Part shown: in pieces, positions 57,299-64,000 of the stretch
How the letters are laid out: each line of letters opens with the position of its first letter
Numbering within the stretch: position 1 is the stretch's first letter
Assembly (NCBI RefSeq): GCF_030063445.1
Contig: NZ_JASITD010000011.1
Coordinates: 109,149-173,148 of the forward strand
From: Hymenobacter sp. H14-R3
Lineage (GTDB): Bacteria; Bacteroidota; Bacteroidia; Cytophagales; Hymenobacteraceae
DNA length: 64,000 nucleotides
Direction of reading: 5' to 3'
Notes under the pieces: model-generated
Databases searched by the model: none
What the model saw: only the letters and a program-made list of their open reading frames with translations
Told to the model about the DNA's origin: nothing
Program-made: the position numbers and the translations under genes

Positions 57299-58036
57299 TC
57301 AAAAATTGCAGTAGTCCTCGGTGCCACTCAGCTGGGCCCAGCGGGCCGCTAAAAACTTGGCGTAGGCTATCGGCATCAGCCCATAGGCACCCAGCGAGTA
57401 GCCGTCGTTGACCTCCACCACCACGGTGGCCCCGGCGGCGGTGCAGCCCACGTCGAGCGAAAAGGCGGCCGGCGCTTCGGGCAGGTAGGCGGCCAGGGCG
57501 GCCTCCACCACGGCGGGGTCGAAGTGGGCGCGCCAGTCGCCCTTATAGGGGCGCGCGTCCAGGATGCGGCCGTAGCGCACGAAGCAGCGCCACTCGGCTA
57601 TAAACTGCACGGGCTCGGCGCACCACACGGGCGTGTTCTGGTGCTGGTCGCCGCAGCCTACGAGGTCGCCGGTGCGGCGCACCAGCACGCCCGTAAACTT
57701 CTTGGCGTCGTGCATGGGCTTCACAAATACCGGCCAGCTTTCGGGCTGCGCCGCCACCTCATTGATGGTACTCGCCCACAGCTGCCGCCCCATAAAAGGC
57801 TGTAGCACTGCCGGATACCCTAGCTCCTCGGGCACGGCCAGGCCCAGCGACCGCAGGCCGGCGCGCACGGCCGCAATGTGGCCCACCACTACTTCGTCGG
57901 GCGCGTGGTCGCGCACCGGCGCGGCATCGGTGTAAGGCACTATCTCCCAGCCCATTTGCTGGAAGCCGTCGAGGGCCAGGTAGTTGTTCACGCTCTGGGG
58001 CAAGCCGTGGCGGTCGAAGTGAATGTGGGCGCGCAT
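57299..58036 (-). CDS. ATP-grasp domain protein
   Basis: 245 residues from the ATG at 58036 (MRAHIHFDRHGLPQ). ATP-grasp landmarks: FVKPMHDAKKFTGVLV (nucleotide-binding Lys), AEWRCFVRYGRIL, and the metal-binding end SLDVGCTA ... VVEVNDGYSLGAYG. It resembles the compact R2K-type ATP-grasp proteins that form amide bonds in peptide modification or in RNA/phage-conflict contexts. No substrate gene is adjacent, so the reaction is unknown. Confidence 0.75.
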   Translation of the reverse strand: MRAHIHFDRHGLPQSVNNYLALDGFQQMGWEIVPYTDAAPVRDHAPDEVVVGHIAAVRAGLRSLGLAVPEELGYPAVLQPFMGRQLWASTINEVAAQPESWPVFVKPMHDAKKFTGVLVRRTGDLVGCGDQHQNTPVWCAEPVQFIAEWRCFVRYGRILDARPYKGDWRAHFDPAVVEAALAAYLPEAPAAFSLDVGCTAAGATVVVEVNDGYSLGAYGLMPIAYAKFLAARWAQLSGTEDYCNF

Positions 58037-58183
58037 AGGAAATGAAGTTGCGGTGGTTTGCGGGGCCGCAGTCTTGGCGGGCAAGATAGCGCCATTTAAC
58101 GGGGCCGCATGCTGCGCCAAGGGCTTGCATTTGGGCGCGCTATAGTAACTAGCAGGTGCCTACCAGGGCAACTCTTTTCGCAT

Positions 58184-58759
58184 ATGGCTACAGAATTTTC
58201 GCTTTTAGAACGCACCATCCTCAAAGCCAAGGGCTTGACGGAGGAACAGGTAGCTGCCCTCATAGAAATGGGTGTACTGGCCCGGACCGATTTTGAACAA
58301 ATCGGCACCGTCATGACGCTGCTTGAGCTGCTGCCCGACCTCGACCCCGCCGTGGCCGCCCGCGTGCTGGAGTGGGCGCTGCCCACCGCGGCCACCGTGC
58401 CCAACCCCACCGAGATAGCGGCCGTGCTGGTACCCAATATCTCGGTCGATGCCTCCGACGCCGTGTACTGCACCCATTGCAACCACAAGCAGCCTAAGGA
58501 CTACACGCCCGGCGACCTGTGCGTGAACTGCGGCCGGCAGGCCGAGCCCATTGAGCAGTGCTTTTGGTGCGGTGCCAGCGGGCCGGGCAAGCGCTGCCGC
58601 AACTGCGGGGCCAGGTTCGTGCGCACCGCCGAGCTGTCGCTGGCCCTGCTGCTGCGCCGCGAAGGCTTGCCCAAAGATGAGATTCCGCGCCGCCTTGAAG
58701 AAGCCACCGACGAGGAGAAGGACGAAATGTGGGGCCGCGTGCGCCGGGCCCGGCTGTAA
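58184..58759 (+). CDS. Helical protein with double zinc ribbon
   Basis: 191 residues from the ATG at 58184 (MATEFSLLERTIL). The first ~90 residues are helical (HhH-like phrase KGLTEEQVAALIEMGVLARTDF). Two treble-type zinc ribbons follow: CTHCNHK with LCVNCGRQ, and CFWCGAS with CRNCGAR. The last 50 residues are charged helices. This suggests nucleic-acid or protein binding; no precise family. It is divergent from the ATP-grasp gene. Confidence 0.7.
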   Translation: MATEFSLLERTILKAKGLTEEQVAALIEMGVLARTDFEQIGTVMTLLELLPDLDPAVAARVLEWALPTAATVPNPTEIAAVLVPNISVDASDAVYCTHCNHKQPKDYTPGDLCVNCGRQAEPIEQCFWCGASGPGKRCRNCGARFVRTAELSLALLLRREGLPKDEIPRRLEEATDEEKDEMWGRVRRARL

Positions 58760-58794
58760 GCACTACTGAATAAGAACGTCATGATTATCAGCTG

Positions 58795-59160
58795 ATGTAT
58801 TTAGCACGCTTCCCCATTGCGGCTACTAAATTATTCGATGGCCTGAACGATAATTTTTACGCCTTTTCGCACCAGTTTCAGAAGCCGGTTGGGGTCGTTA
58901 TCCGGTAGGAAGATTTTTACCGCAATTCCGTCAACAAGCTAGCCGCCGTGCTCTCGCCATCAGCTTTCAACCAGCTGGTGAGCGAGGGCAGCTTTTGCAA
59001 GACCAAATCGCTGTTTACCGAGTGCTAGTACTCCGGCACCGGTGACATGGGCCTCACCTACCACCAGACCGGCTCTTGGCTCTTCCTTTTCGCGAGTGGC
59101 GAGTGTCAGCCCGGCCGCTACAAAATATACCTGGAGGGGGTGTGGCAGGTGCGGCCCTAA
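58795..59160 (+). pseudogene. Small gene interrupted by two in-frame TAG codons
   Basis: One frame runs 122 codons from ATG at 58795 to TAA at 59158, broken only by TAG at codon 38 (after PVGVVIR) and codon 82 (after SLFTEC). The three parts read as one protein with normal codon usage (for example EDFYRNSVNKLAAVLSPSAF and YKIYLEGVWQVRP). No frameshift is needed. It is either a recently inactivated gene or, less likely, one read through at amber codons. The family is not recognised. It converges on holA with a 4-base gap. Confidence 0.65.
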
Positions 59161-59164
59161 ACCA

Positions 59165-60223
59165 CTACCCCACCGCCGACACCGGCACCGGGTGCAGTAT
59201 CAGCCACACCAGCTCGCGCAAAATCTCTCCCTCGTCCATGCTGCCGCTCTCAATGCCCTTGCTCTGCGCATCGGCCCGCCGAATGAGGTGAATGAGGTCG
59301 ATGGTGCGCCCGATACTGAACTGACGCTGAGCCAGCTGATATTCCTTCTGGGCAAATTTGTTGATGCCCATCTTCTGCATGTCGGCGTCCGAGGGGTTGT
59401 TGCCGGCCTGGTGCAGCATCAGTAGCCGGGTGAAGAAGTTGAAGAGCAGCGTGAGGTTGGGAACCAGCGGGTTGGCCTTGGGGTTTGCGGCAAAGTGGGT
59501 GAGAATGCGGTTGGCCTTCAGCACGTCGCGCTGCACCAGTGCCCGTTGCAGCTCAAAAATATTGTACTCCTTGCTGATACCCACCATGCGCTGCACCAGG
59601 TCCTCATCAATGGCCTGGCCGGCTTTCACGTTGAGCAGCAGCTTATTTACCTCGTTGGCCAGGCGGCTCAGGTCGGCCCCGATGTACTCGGCCAGCAGCG
59701 CGGTGGCCCCGCCGGTTATCTGCTGCTTGCGGCTGCGCACGTAGCCGCCCAGCCACTGCGGCACCTGGCTGTCGTAGAGCTTTTTGCTGGTCATGAGCAC
59801 CGCGGCGGGCGCGTCTTTGCCGGCCAGCAGCTTGCCCAGCTTCTTGCGGCTGTCCAGGGTTTTGTGCTTGTAGCAAAATACCAGCACGGTGCTGGCGAGC
59901 GGGTTTTTGAGGTAGGCTTCGAGAAAAGGCCAGGCTTTTTCGGTTTCCAGGTCGGCCACGGCCTGCGCTTCTTTCACAATAACCACCGTGTGGGCGCTCA
60001 TCATCGGAAAGCGCTTGGCCTGGCCCAGAATGCTGGCCACGTCGGTATCCTTGCCGTAGAGCACCGTTTGGTTGAAGCTGCGCTCGCTCTCGGGCAGCAC
60101 CGCACCTTCGAGCGCATCGGCCACGTTATCAATGAAATAGGGCTCATCGCCCTGCAAAAAATACACCGGCTGAAACTGCCGCTGCTGCACTTGTTTCAGA
60201 ATGGCGTCGGCGTCCTGTGTCAA
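59165..60223 (-). CDS. holA: DNA polymerase III delta subunit HolA
   Basis: 352 residues. It is the clamp-loader subunit that opens the sliding clamp. Seen: the N-terminal clamp-binding and AAA+-like region (PVYFLQGDEPYFIDNVADAL, VVIVKEAQAVADL), the middle LLAEYIGADLSRLANEVNKLLL, and the C-terminal collar (EYNIFELQRALVQRDVLKA, FFTRLLMLHQ). Length and order are standard. The upstream spacer carries the GAATGAGTGA-type repeat shared with tyrS. Confidence 0.93.
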   Translation of the reverse strand: MTQDADAILKQVQQRQFQPVYFLQGDEPYFIDNVADALEGAVLPESERSFNQTVLYGKDTDVASILGQAKRFPMMSAHTVVIVKEAQAVADLETEKAWPFLEAYLKNPLASTVLVFCYKHKTLDSRKKLGKLLAGKDAPAAVLMTSKKLYDSQVPQWLGGYVRSRKQQITGGATALLAEYIGADLSRLANEVNKLLLNVKAGQAIDEDLVQRMVGISKEYNIFELQRALVQRDVLKANRILTHFAANPKANPLVPNLTLLFNFFTRLLMLHQAGNNPSDADMQKMGINKFAQKEYQLAQRQFSIGRTIDLIHLIRRADAQSKGIESGSMDEGEILRELVWLILHPVPVSAVG

Positions 60224-60377
60224 GGGGTGAATCGGTGAATGAGTGAGTCGGTGAATGAATTACTTAGCCATTCAGCCTTCGGCAAAGGTAAAACCGCCTA
60301 GTACCTTTGGGGCTTTCCTGCGGCGAATGCTACCCCCGCATTCACGCATTCACCCACTCGCTCCTTCATCCCTTGAA
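60220..60377. repeat. Diverged GAATGAGTGA-type inverted repeat between holA and tyrS
   Basis: The stretches 60220-60258 and 60339-60377 are partly complementary and consist of the same short units as 23295-23398. The pairing is imperfect, so this is either an old copy or convergent low-complexity sequence. It overlaps the first codons of holA and tyrS. Confidence 0.45.
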
Positions 60378-61683
60378 CCTTCTTGAAGAACTAAAGTGGC
60401 GCGGCATGTACCACGATGCCATGCCCGGCACCGCCGAGCACCTGGCCAGCGCCGCGCCCGTATCGGGCTACATCGGCTTCGACCCCACGGCGGCCTCGCT
60501 GCACATCGGCAACCTGGCCACTATTATGCTGCTCGTGCACTTGCAGCGCGCCGGCCACCGCCCGGTGGCCCTGGTGGGCGGCGCCACCGGCATGATTGGC
60601 GACCCCAGCGGCAAATCGGCCGAGCGCAACCTGCTCGACGAAACCACGCTGCGCGCCAACCAGGCCGGCATTCGGGCCCAACTCGAAAAATTCCTGGAAT
60701 TCAACGACTCGCCCACCGGCGCGGTGCTCGTCAACAACTACGACTGGTTTAAGGATTTCAGCTTCCTGGGCTTTCTGCGCGATGTGGGCAAGCACCTGAC
60801 GGTGAACTACATGATGGCCAAAGACTCGGTGAAGCGCCGCATCGGCGGCAGCGAGGATGCCGCCGGCACCGGCGGCAGCGAGGGCATCAGCTACACCGAG
60901 TTCAGCTACCAGCTGCTGCAAGGCTATGACTTCTTTCACCTCTACAAAAACCTGGGCTGCACCCTGCAAATGGGCGCCAGCGACCAGTGGGGCAACATCA
61001 CCACCGGCACCGAGCTCATTCGCCGCCTCGGCGGGCCCGACGATAAAGCCTATGCCCTTACGGGCCAGCTCATTACCAAGGCCGACGGCACCAAGTACGG
61101 CAAGAGCGAAACCGGCACCGTGTGGCTCGACCCGGCCCTGACCTCGCCCTACCAGTTCTACCAGTTTTTCCTGCGCGCCGAAGACGCCGACGCCCCGCGC
61201 CTCATCCGCGTGTTTACGCTGCTTAGCCAGCCCGAAATCGAGGCCATCGAAGCCGAACACGCCCAAAACCCCGGCCTCAAAACGCTGCAAAAGGCGCTCG
61301 CCAAGGACGTAACCATCCGGGTGCACTCCGCGGCGGCCTACGAGGCGGCCGTGGCGGCCTCCGAGGTGCTGTTTGGCAAGGGCGACCTGGCCGCGCTCGA
61401 CGAAGCCACCCTGCTCGACGTGTTTGCCGGCGTGCCCCACCTGCGCGTACCCCGCGCCGAAACCACCGAGATGCCCCTGGCCGTGCTGCTCAGCGAAGCC
61501 ACCGACAAAAAGATTCTGCCCTCGCGCGGCGAAGTGCGCAAGCTGGTGCAAGCCAATGGCTTAAGCATTAATGGCCAAAAGGCCACCTCGCCCGACACAC
61601 CGGTGGCCGAACTGCCGCTGCTACTGGGTAAGTACCTGGTTATCAAGAAGGGCCGTAATTTCTTTTTGATTGAGTTGAGTTAA
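60373..61683 (+). CDS. tyrS: Tyrosyl-tRNA synthetase
   Basis: 436 residues from a TTG at 60373 (MNLLEELKWRGMYHDAM), chosen because the family starts at this point and the upstream frame is repeat sequence; ATG at 60406 would cut the first helix. It charges tRNA-Tyr. Class I motifs: HIGN in AASLHIGNLATIM, DQWGN in GASDQWGNITTG, and the KMSKS counterpart KYGKSETG. The C-terminal S4-like domain is present (PSRGEVRKLVQANGLSING). Confidence 0.94.
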   Translation: MNLLEELKWRGMYHDAMPGTAEHLASAAPVSGYIGFDPTAASLHIGNLATIMLLVHLQRAGHRPVALVGGATGMIGDPSGKSAERNLLDETTLRANQAGIRAQLEKFLEFNDSPTGAVLVNNYDWFKDFSFLGFLRDVGKHLTVNYMMAKDSVKRRIGGSEDAAGTGGSEGISYTEFSYQLLQGYDFFHLYKNLGCTLQMGASDQWGNITTGTELIRRLGGPDDKAYALTGQLITKADGTKYGKSETGTVWLDPALTSPYQFYQFFLRAEDADAPRLIRVFTLLSQPEIEAIEAEHAQNPGLKTLQKALAKDVTIRVHSAAAYEAAVAASEVLFGKGDLAALDEATLLDVFAGVPHLRVPRAETTEMPLAVLLSEATDKKILPSRGEVRKLVQANGLSINGQKATSPDTPVAELPLLLGKYLVIKKGRNFFLIELS

Positions 61684-61710
61684 CGGTTTCGCATACCAAT
61701 CGTTCGAGTG

Positions 61711-61820
61711 GGCGCCTCAACCCCCAGCCCCCTCTCCGAAAAAGAGAGGAGGAGCCTGACGACCGCGCAAAACCGTTCTCCCCCCTCCTTTTCGGAGAGG
61801 GGGTCAGGGGCTGAGGCGCC
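61711..61820. repeat. Long inverted repeat of CCCCTCTCC type
   Basis: The left arm GGCGCCTCAACCCCCAGCCC and on to CTCTCCGAAAA pairs with the right arm ending GGCGCC at 61820 over about 40 bases with several mismatches. Elements with a CCCTCTCC...AAAAGGAG core are widely scattered in bacterial genomes. Confidence 0.75.
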
Positions 61821-61851
61821 TGTCTGAACGACAACAAACCCCCATAACACG

Positions 61852-61882
61852 AAAAAGCCCGGTCGATTGACCGGGCTTTTTT
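61852..61882. terminator. Rho-independent terminator
   Basis: AAAAAGCCCGGTC, four bases, GACCGGGCTTTTT with T-runs on both strands, between the convergent tyrS and H1-like genes. Confidence 0.88.
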
Positions 61883-61945
61883 GGCTTGGCAGCCGTCCGT
61901 GAAATCCGATTAATCCAAAAATCTTGGATTAATCTGTCAGTCAGA

Positions 61946-62233
61946 CTACTTCTTTTTAGCCGCAGGAGCAGCTTTTTTGGCGGTGGCCGGAGCCGCTTTC
62001 TTGGCAGCAGCCGGAGCGGCTTTTTTAGCAGCCGGGGCTGGGGCCGCGCCATCTTTCGTTGAGTTCTTCATGTTCTGAACCTCCAAACGGATGGCCTGCG
62101 CATGATTTTTCAAGTCCTGCATGCCCTTGCGAACGCGCGTGCCGGCGGCCGCATTGTTCTTGTCGTACGACTTTTCGAAGTCATCCTCCAGCGAGTTAAT
62201 CAGGTCTTTGATTTGGTTGAAAGGATTTGCCAT
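61946..62233 (-). CDS. Histone H1-like DNA-binding protein
   Basis: 95 residues. An N-terminal helical part (NQIKDLINSLEDDFEKSYDK, MQDLKNHAQAIRLEVQNMKN) is followed by a tail of four AAPAAxKK repeats. Such Lys/Ala/Pro tails are those of bacterial H1-like (Hc1-type) proteins common in Bacteroidota, which bind and compact DNA without sequence preference. Confidence 0.85.
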   Translation of the reverse strand: MANPFNQIKDLINSLEDDFEKSYDKNNAAAGTRVRKGMQDLKNHAQAIRLEVQNMKNSTKDGAAPAPAAKKAAPAAAKKAAPATAKKAAPAAKKK

Positions 62234-62420
62234 GAAAATGGGTTGGTAATGGGTGAGAGGGAGAACTAGCGCTTACGCGGCCCTAATATACAGGCGCTTT
62301 CTACGCAAGCAAGTTTTCCAGGTTTTTTTCAAAACCGCATTTCTGGCCTCGCAGGGCCCTTTTTTTTTGCATCATGCGTTTTTGGTGAAGCTGCCAAGCT
62401 CGTCTATATCGGAAATGTGC

Positions 62421-62464
62421 AAAAAAACAAACGCGCCAGCCGCCCCGAAGGGCAACTGGCGCGT
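62421..62464 (-). terminator. Terminator of the serine palmitoyltransferase gene
   Basis: ACGCGCCAG (62431-62439) pairs with CTGGCGCGT (62456-62464). Read on the minus strand the stem is followed by a T-rich run (complement of 62421-62430), directly after the gene at 62493. Confidence 0.85.
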
Positions 62465-62492
62465 GGCAGTTGACTTACTAGCTACCAAGGCG

Positions 62493-63731
62493 TTACACCG
62501 TGGCAGCCTGCTTGCTATAGAGGCCCTTATCGAGCTTGCTGGCAATGATTTCGAAGGCCGTAATGGTCGCGTCTACATCAGCCAGCGAGTGCACGGCCGT
62601 GGGAATGAGGCGCAGCATAATTACGCCCTTGGGCACCACCGGGTACACCACGATGGAGCAGAAAATACCGTGATTCTCGCGTAAATCGAAGGTTAGGGCC
62701 GTAGCATCGGGGATTTGGCCATTCAGGAACACCGGCGTTACCGGCGACTGCGTGGTGCCAATGTTGAAGCCTTTTTCGCGCAGGCCGCTTTGCAGGGCGC
62801 GCACAATGGTCCACAGGTTTTCGCGGTACTCGGGGTGGTTGCGAATCAGCTCCAGGCGCTTGAGCGCGCCCACCACGAGGGGCATGGGCAGCGACTTGGC
62901 GAAAATCTGGCTGCGCATGTTGTAGCGCAAATATTCAATAACGCCCTCCTGCCCCGCCACGAACGCGCCGATGCTGGCCATGCTCTTGGCGAAGGTGTAA
63001 AAAATCAGGTCTACGCCCTCAATGCAGTCCAAATGCTCGGCCGTACCCGCGCCCGTGGGCCCCAGCGTGCCAAAGCCGTGGGCGTCGTCCACGAAGATGC
63101 GGAAGTTGAATTTCTCCTTCAGCTTCACGATTTCGGGCAGCTTGCCCAGGTTGCCCGACATGCCAAACATGCCTTCGGTAATCACCAGGATGCCGCCGCC
63201 GGTTTCGTCAGTGAGGCGCTTGGCGCGCTCCAGCTGCTTTTCGAGGCTCTCCATGTCGTTGTGGTTGAACACGAAGCGCTTGCCCTGGTGCAGGCGCACA
63301 CCATCGATGATGCAGGCGTGCGACTCGGCGTCGTACACAATGGCATCGTGGCGGCTCACCAGCGCATCGATAATGCTCACCACGCCCTGGTAGCCGAAGT
63401 TGAGCAGCAGCGCGCTGGGCTTGTGCACGAACTCGGCCAGCTCGTTTTCGAGCTGCTCGTGCAGGTTGGAGTTGCCGCTCATGATACGAGCGCCCATGGG
63501 GTAGGCCATGCCGTAGTCGCTGGCCCCGTCGATATCGGCCTGCCGCACCTCGGGGTGGTTGGCCAGGCCCAGGTAATTATTTAAGCTCCAGGTTAATACC
63601 TCTTTGCCGCGAAACATCATCCGGGGCTGAATCTGGCCTTCGAGCTTGGGAAACGTGAAGTAGCCGTGGGCGTAATGGGAGTGCGAACCCAGCGGGCCTC
63701 GATTGGCCGTAACGCGGTCGAAAATATCCAC
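62493..63731 (-). CDS. spt: Serine palmitoyltransferase
   Basis: 412 residues from a GTG at 63731 (MDIFDRVTANRGPLG); an upstream ATG adds an unlikely 39-residue leader. The enzyme is a PLP-dependent alpha-oxoamine synthase: LNNYLGLANHPEV, the SGNSNLHEQLENELAEF entry, Asp-His in FVDDAHGFGTLGPTG, and the PLP lysine in FYTFAKSMASIGAF. The N-terminal and GTAEHLD features fit the Bacteroidota serine palmitoyltransferase more than 2-amino-3-ketobutyrate ligase. It joins serine and palmitoyl-CoA in the first step of sphingolipid synthesis. Confidence 0.85.
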   Translation of the reverse strand: MDIFDRVTANRGPLGSHSHYAHGYFTFPKLEGQIQPRMMFRGKEVLTWSLNNYLGLANHPEVRQADIDGASDYGMAYPMGARIMSGNSNLHEQLENELAEFVHKPSALLLNFGYQGVVSIIDALVSRHDAIVYDAESHACIIDGVRLHQGKRFVFNHNDMESLEKQLERAKRLTDETGGGILVITEGMFGMSGNLGKLPEIVKLKEKFNFRIFVDDAHGFGTLGPTGAGTAEHLDCIEGVDLIFYTFAKSMASIGAFVAGQEGVIEYLRYNMRSQIFAKSLPMPLVVGALKRLELIRNHPEYRENLWTIVRALQSGLREKGFNIGTTQSPVTPVFLNGQIPDATALTFDLRENHGIFCSIVVYPVVPKGVIMLRLIPTAVHSLADVDATITAFEIIASKLDKGLYSKQAATV

Positions 63732-63924
63732 TGAAAAACTTGGGGGAATAAGGTAGGAGAGCAATAACGGCGAGCGCCAGGGCTCACGCAGCAAAATAAG
63801 TAAACCGCAAAGATAAGCCGGTGCGGCCCTTGTACATAATTTGGGCATGGCGGCGGGCGGCCGCTGGCTCCATATAGTACCAAGGTAGCGGTTTAAGGTT
63901 TTCTTTGTGGCTGTAAAACCGTAG

Positions 63925-64000
63925 CGTAAGCTTTAGCTTGCGAGTGAGCGCAGCGAGCATCTGGCGTACGGCCCGGCCCCGCCTGCTCGCTGCGCTCACT
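63925..64000. repeat. Palindromic repeat cut by window end
   Basis: GTAAGCTTTAGCTTGC (63926-63941) repeats the arm of 17090-17149. Inside it AGTGAGCGCAGCGAGCA (63943-63959) pairs perfectly with the last 17 bases 63984-64000. The outer right arm should lie beyond the window. The spacer 63732-63924 holds no gene. Confidence 0.75.

Noticed and set aside
59042..59425. Plus-strand 127-codon frame across the holA 3' end
   Set aside because: Most of it is antisense to holA; the real plus-strand remnant is the frame 58795-59160.

Overview
The window is a GC-rich chromosomal segment of a Bacteroidota bacterium, most likely Hymenobacter or a close relative (Cytophagales). I infer this from the gene content: secreted proteins with type IX secretion-like C-terminal tails (S8 protease, RCC1 propellers), a TonB/ExbB/ExbD cluster next to folC, an HU-like/SPOR envelope protein, serine palmitoyltransferase, a small Lys/Ala-rich histone H1-like protein, and one TAnnTTTG-type promoter. 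No rRNA, tRNA or CRISPR array was seen.

Layout. 1-4.7 kb: a TPR protein cut by the window edge, a YncE-like propeller, a four-repeat membrane protein, and a PepSY-like protein beside a TSUP permease that carries a 12-bp tandem repeat. 5.0-10.5 kb: a complete RND efflux operon (TolC, adaptor, pump). 10.5-12.8 kb: an AT-rich DUF3223-like gene, a PAP2 phosphatase and a zinc-ribbon protein. 12.9-18.9 kb: S8 protease, lipoprotein, mnmA, an inactive-looking TrpF homologue and a peroxiredoxin. 19-31 kb: a long minus-strand run (TPR, beta-barrel, HU/SPOR, ExbB, ExbD, TonB-like, folC, K+ channel, trmB). 31-35 kb: one broken and one intact RCC1 protein. 35-47.5 kb: a SUKH protein, an OpuC-type ATPase and, 4.7 kb away, its permease-binding-protein fusion whose binding domain is circularly permuted; between and after them lie sugar genes (two DUF1080 domains, Gfo/Idh/MocA, FucP-like transporter, GH92).

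47.5-54.4 kb is an accessory island of mixed base composition. It holds a PIN/ExK gene pair, AT-rich unknown genes, and a three-gene operon (128-aa protein, TPR protein, phospholipase D-like nuclease with a J-like domain). A 1199-bp IS4-family element has inserted directly behind the original start codon of the TPR gene, so the ancestral ATGA overlap can be reconstructed exactly from the 11-bp target duplication. 54.5-64 kb returns to core genes: M28 peptidase, PA2169-type stress protein, ATP-grasp protein, holA, tyrS, an H1-like protein and serine palmitoyltransferase, plus a decayed gene with two in-frame TAG codons.

Intergenic spaces hold many long inverted repeats that fall into several families. 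In at least two families the conserved parts flank segments that differ in sequence between copies yet remain self-complementary. The strongest candidates for new biology are the TPR/PLD-J operon, the permuted binding-protein fusion and these palindrome families.
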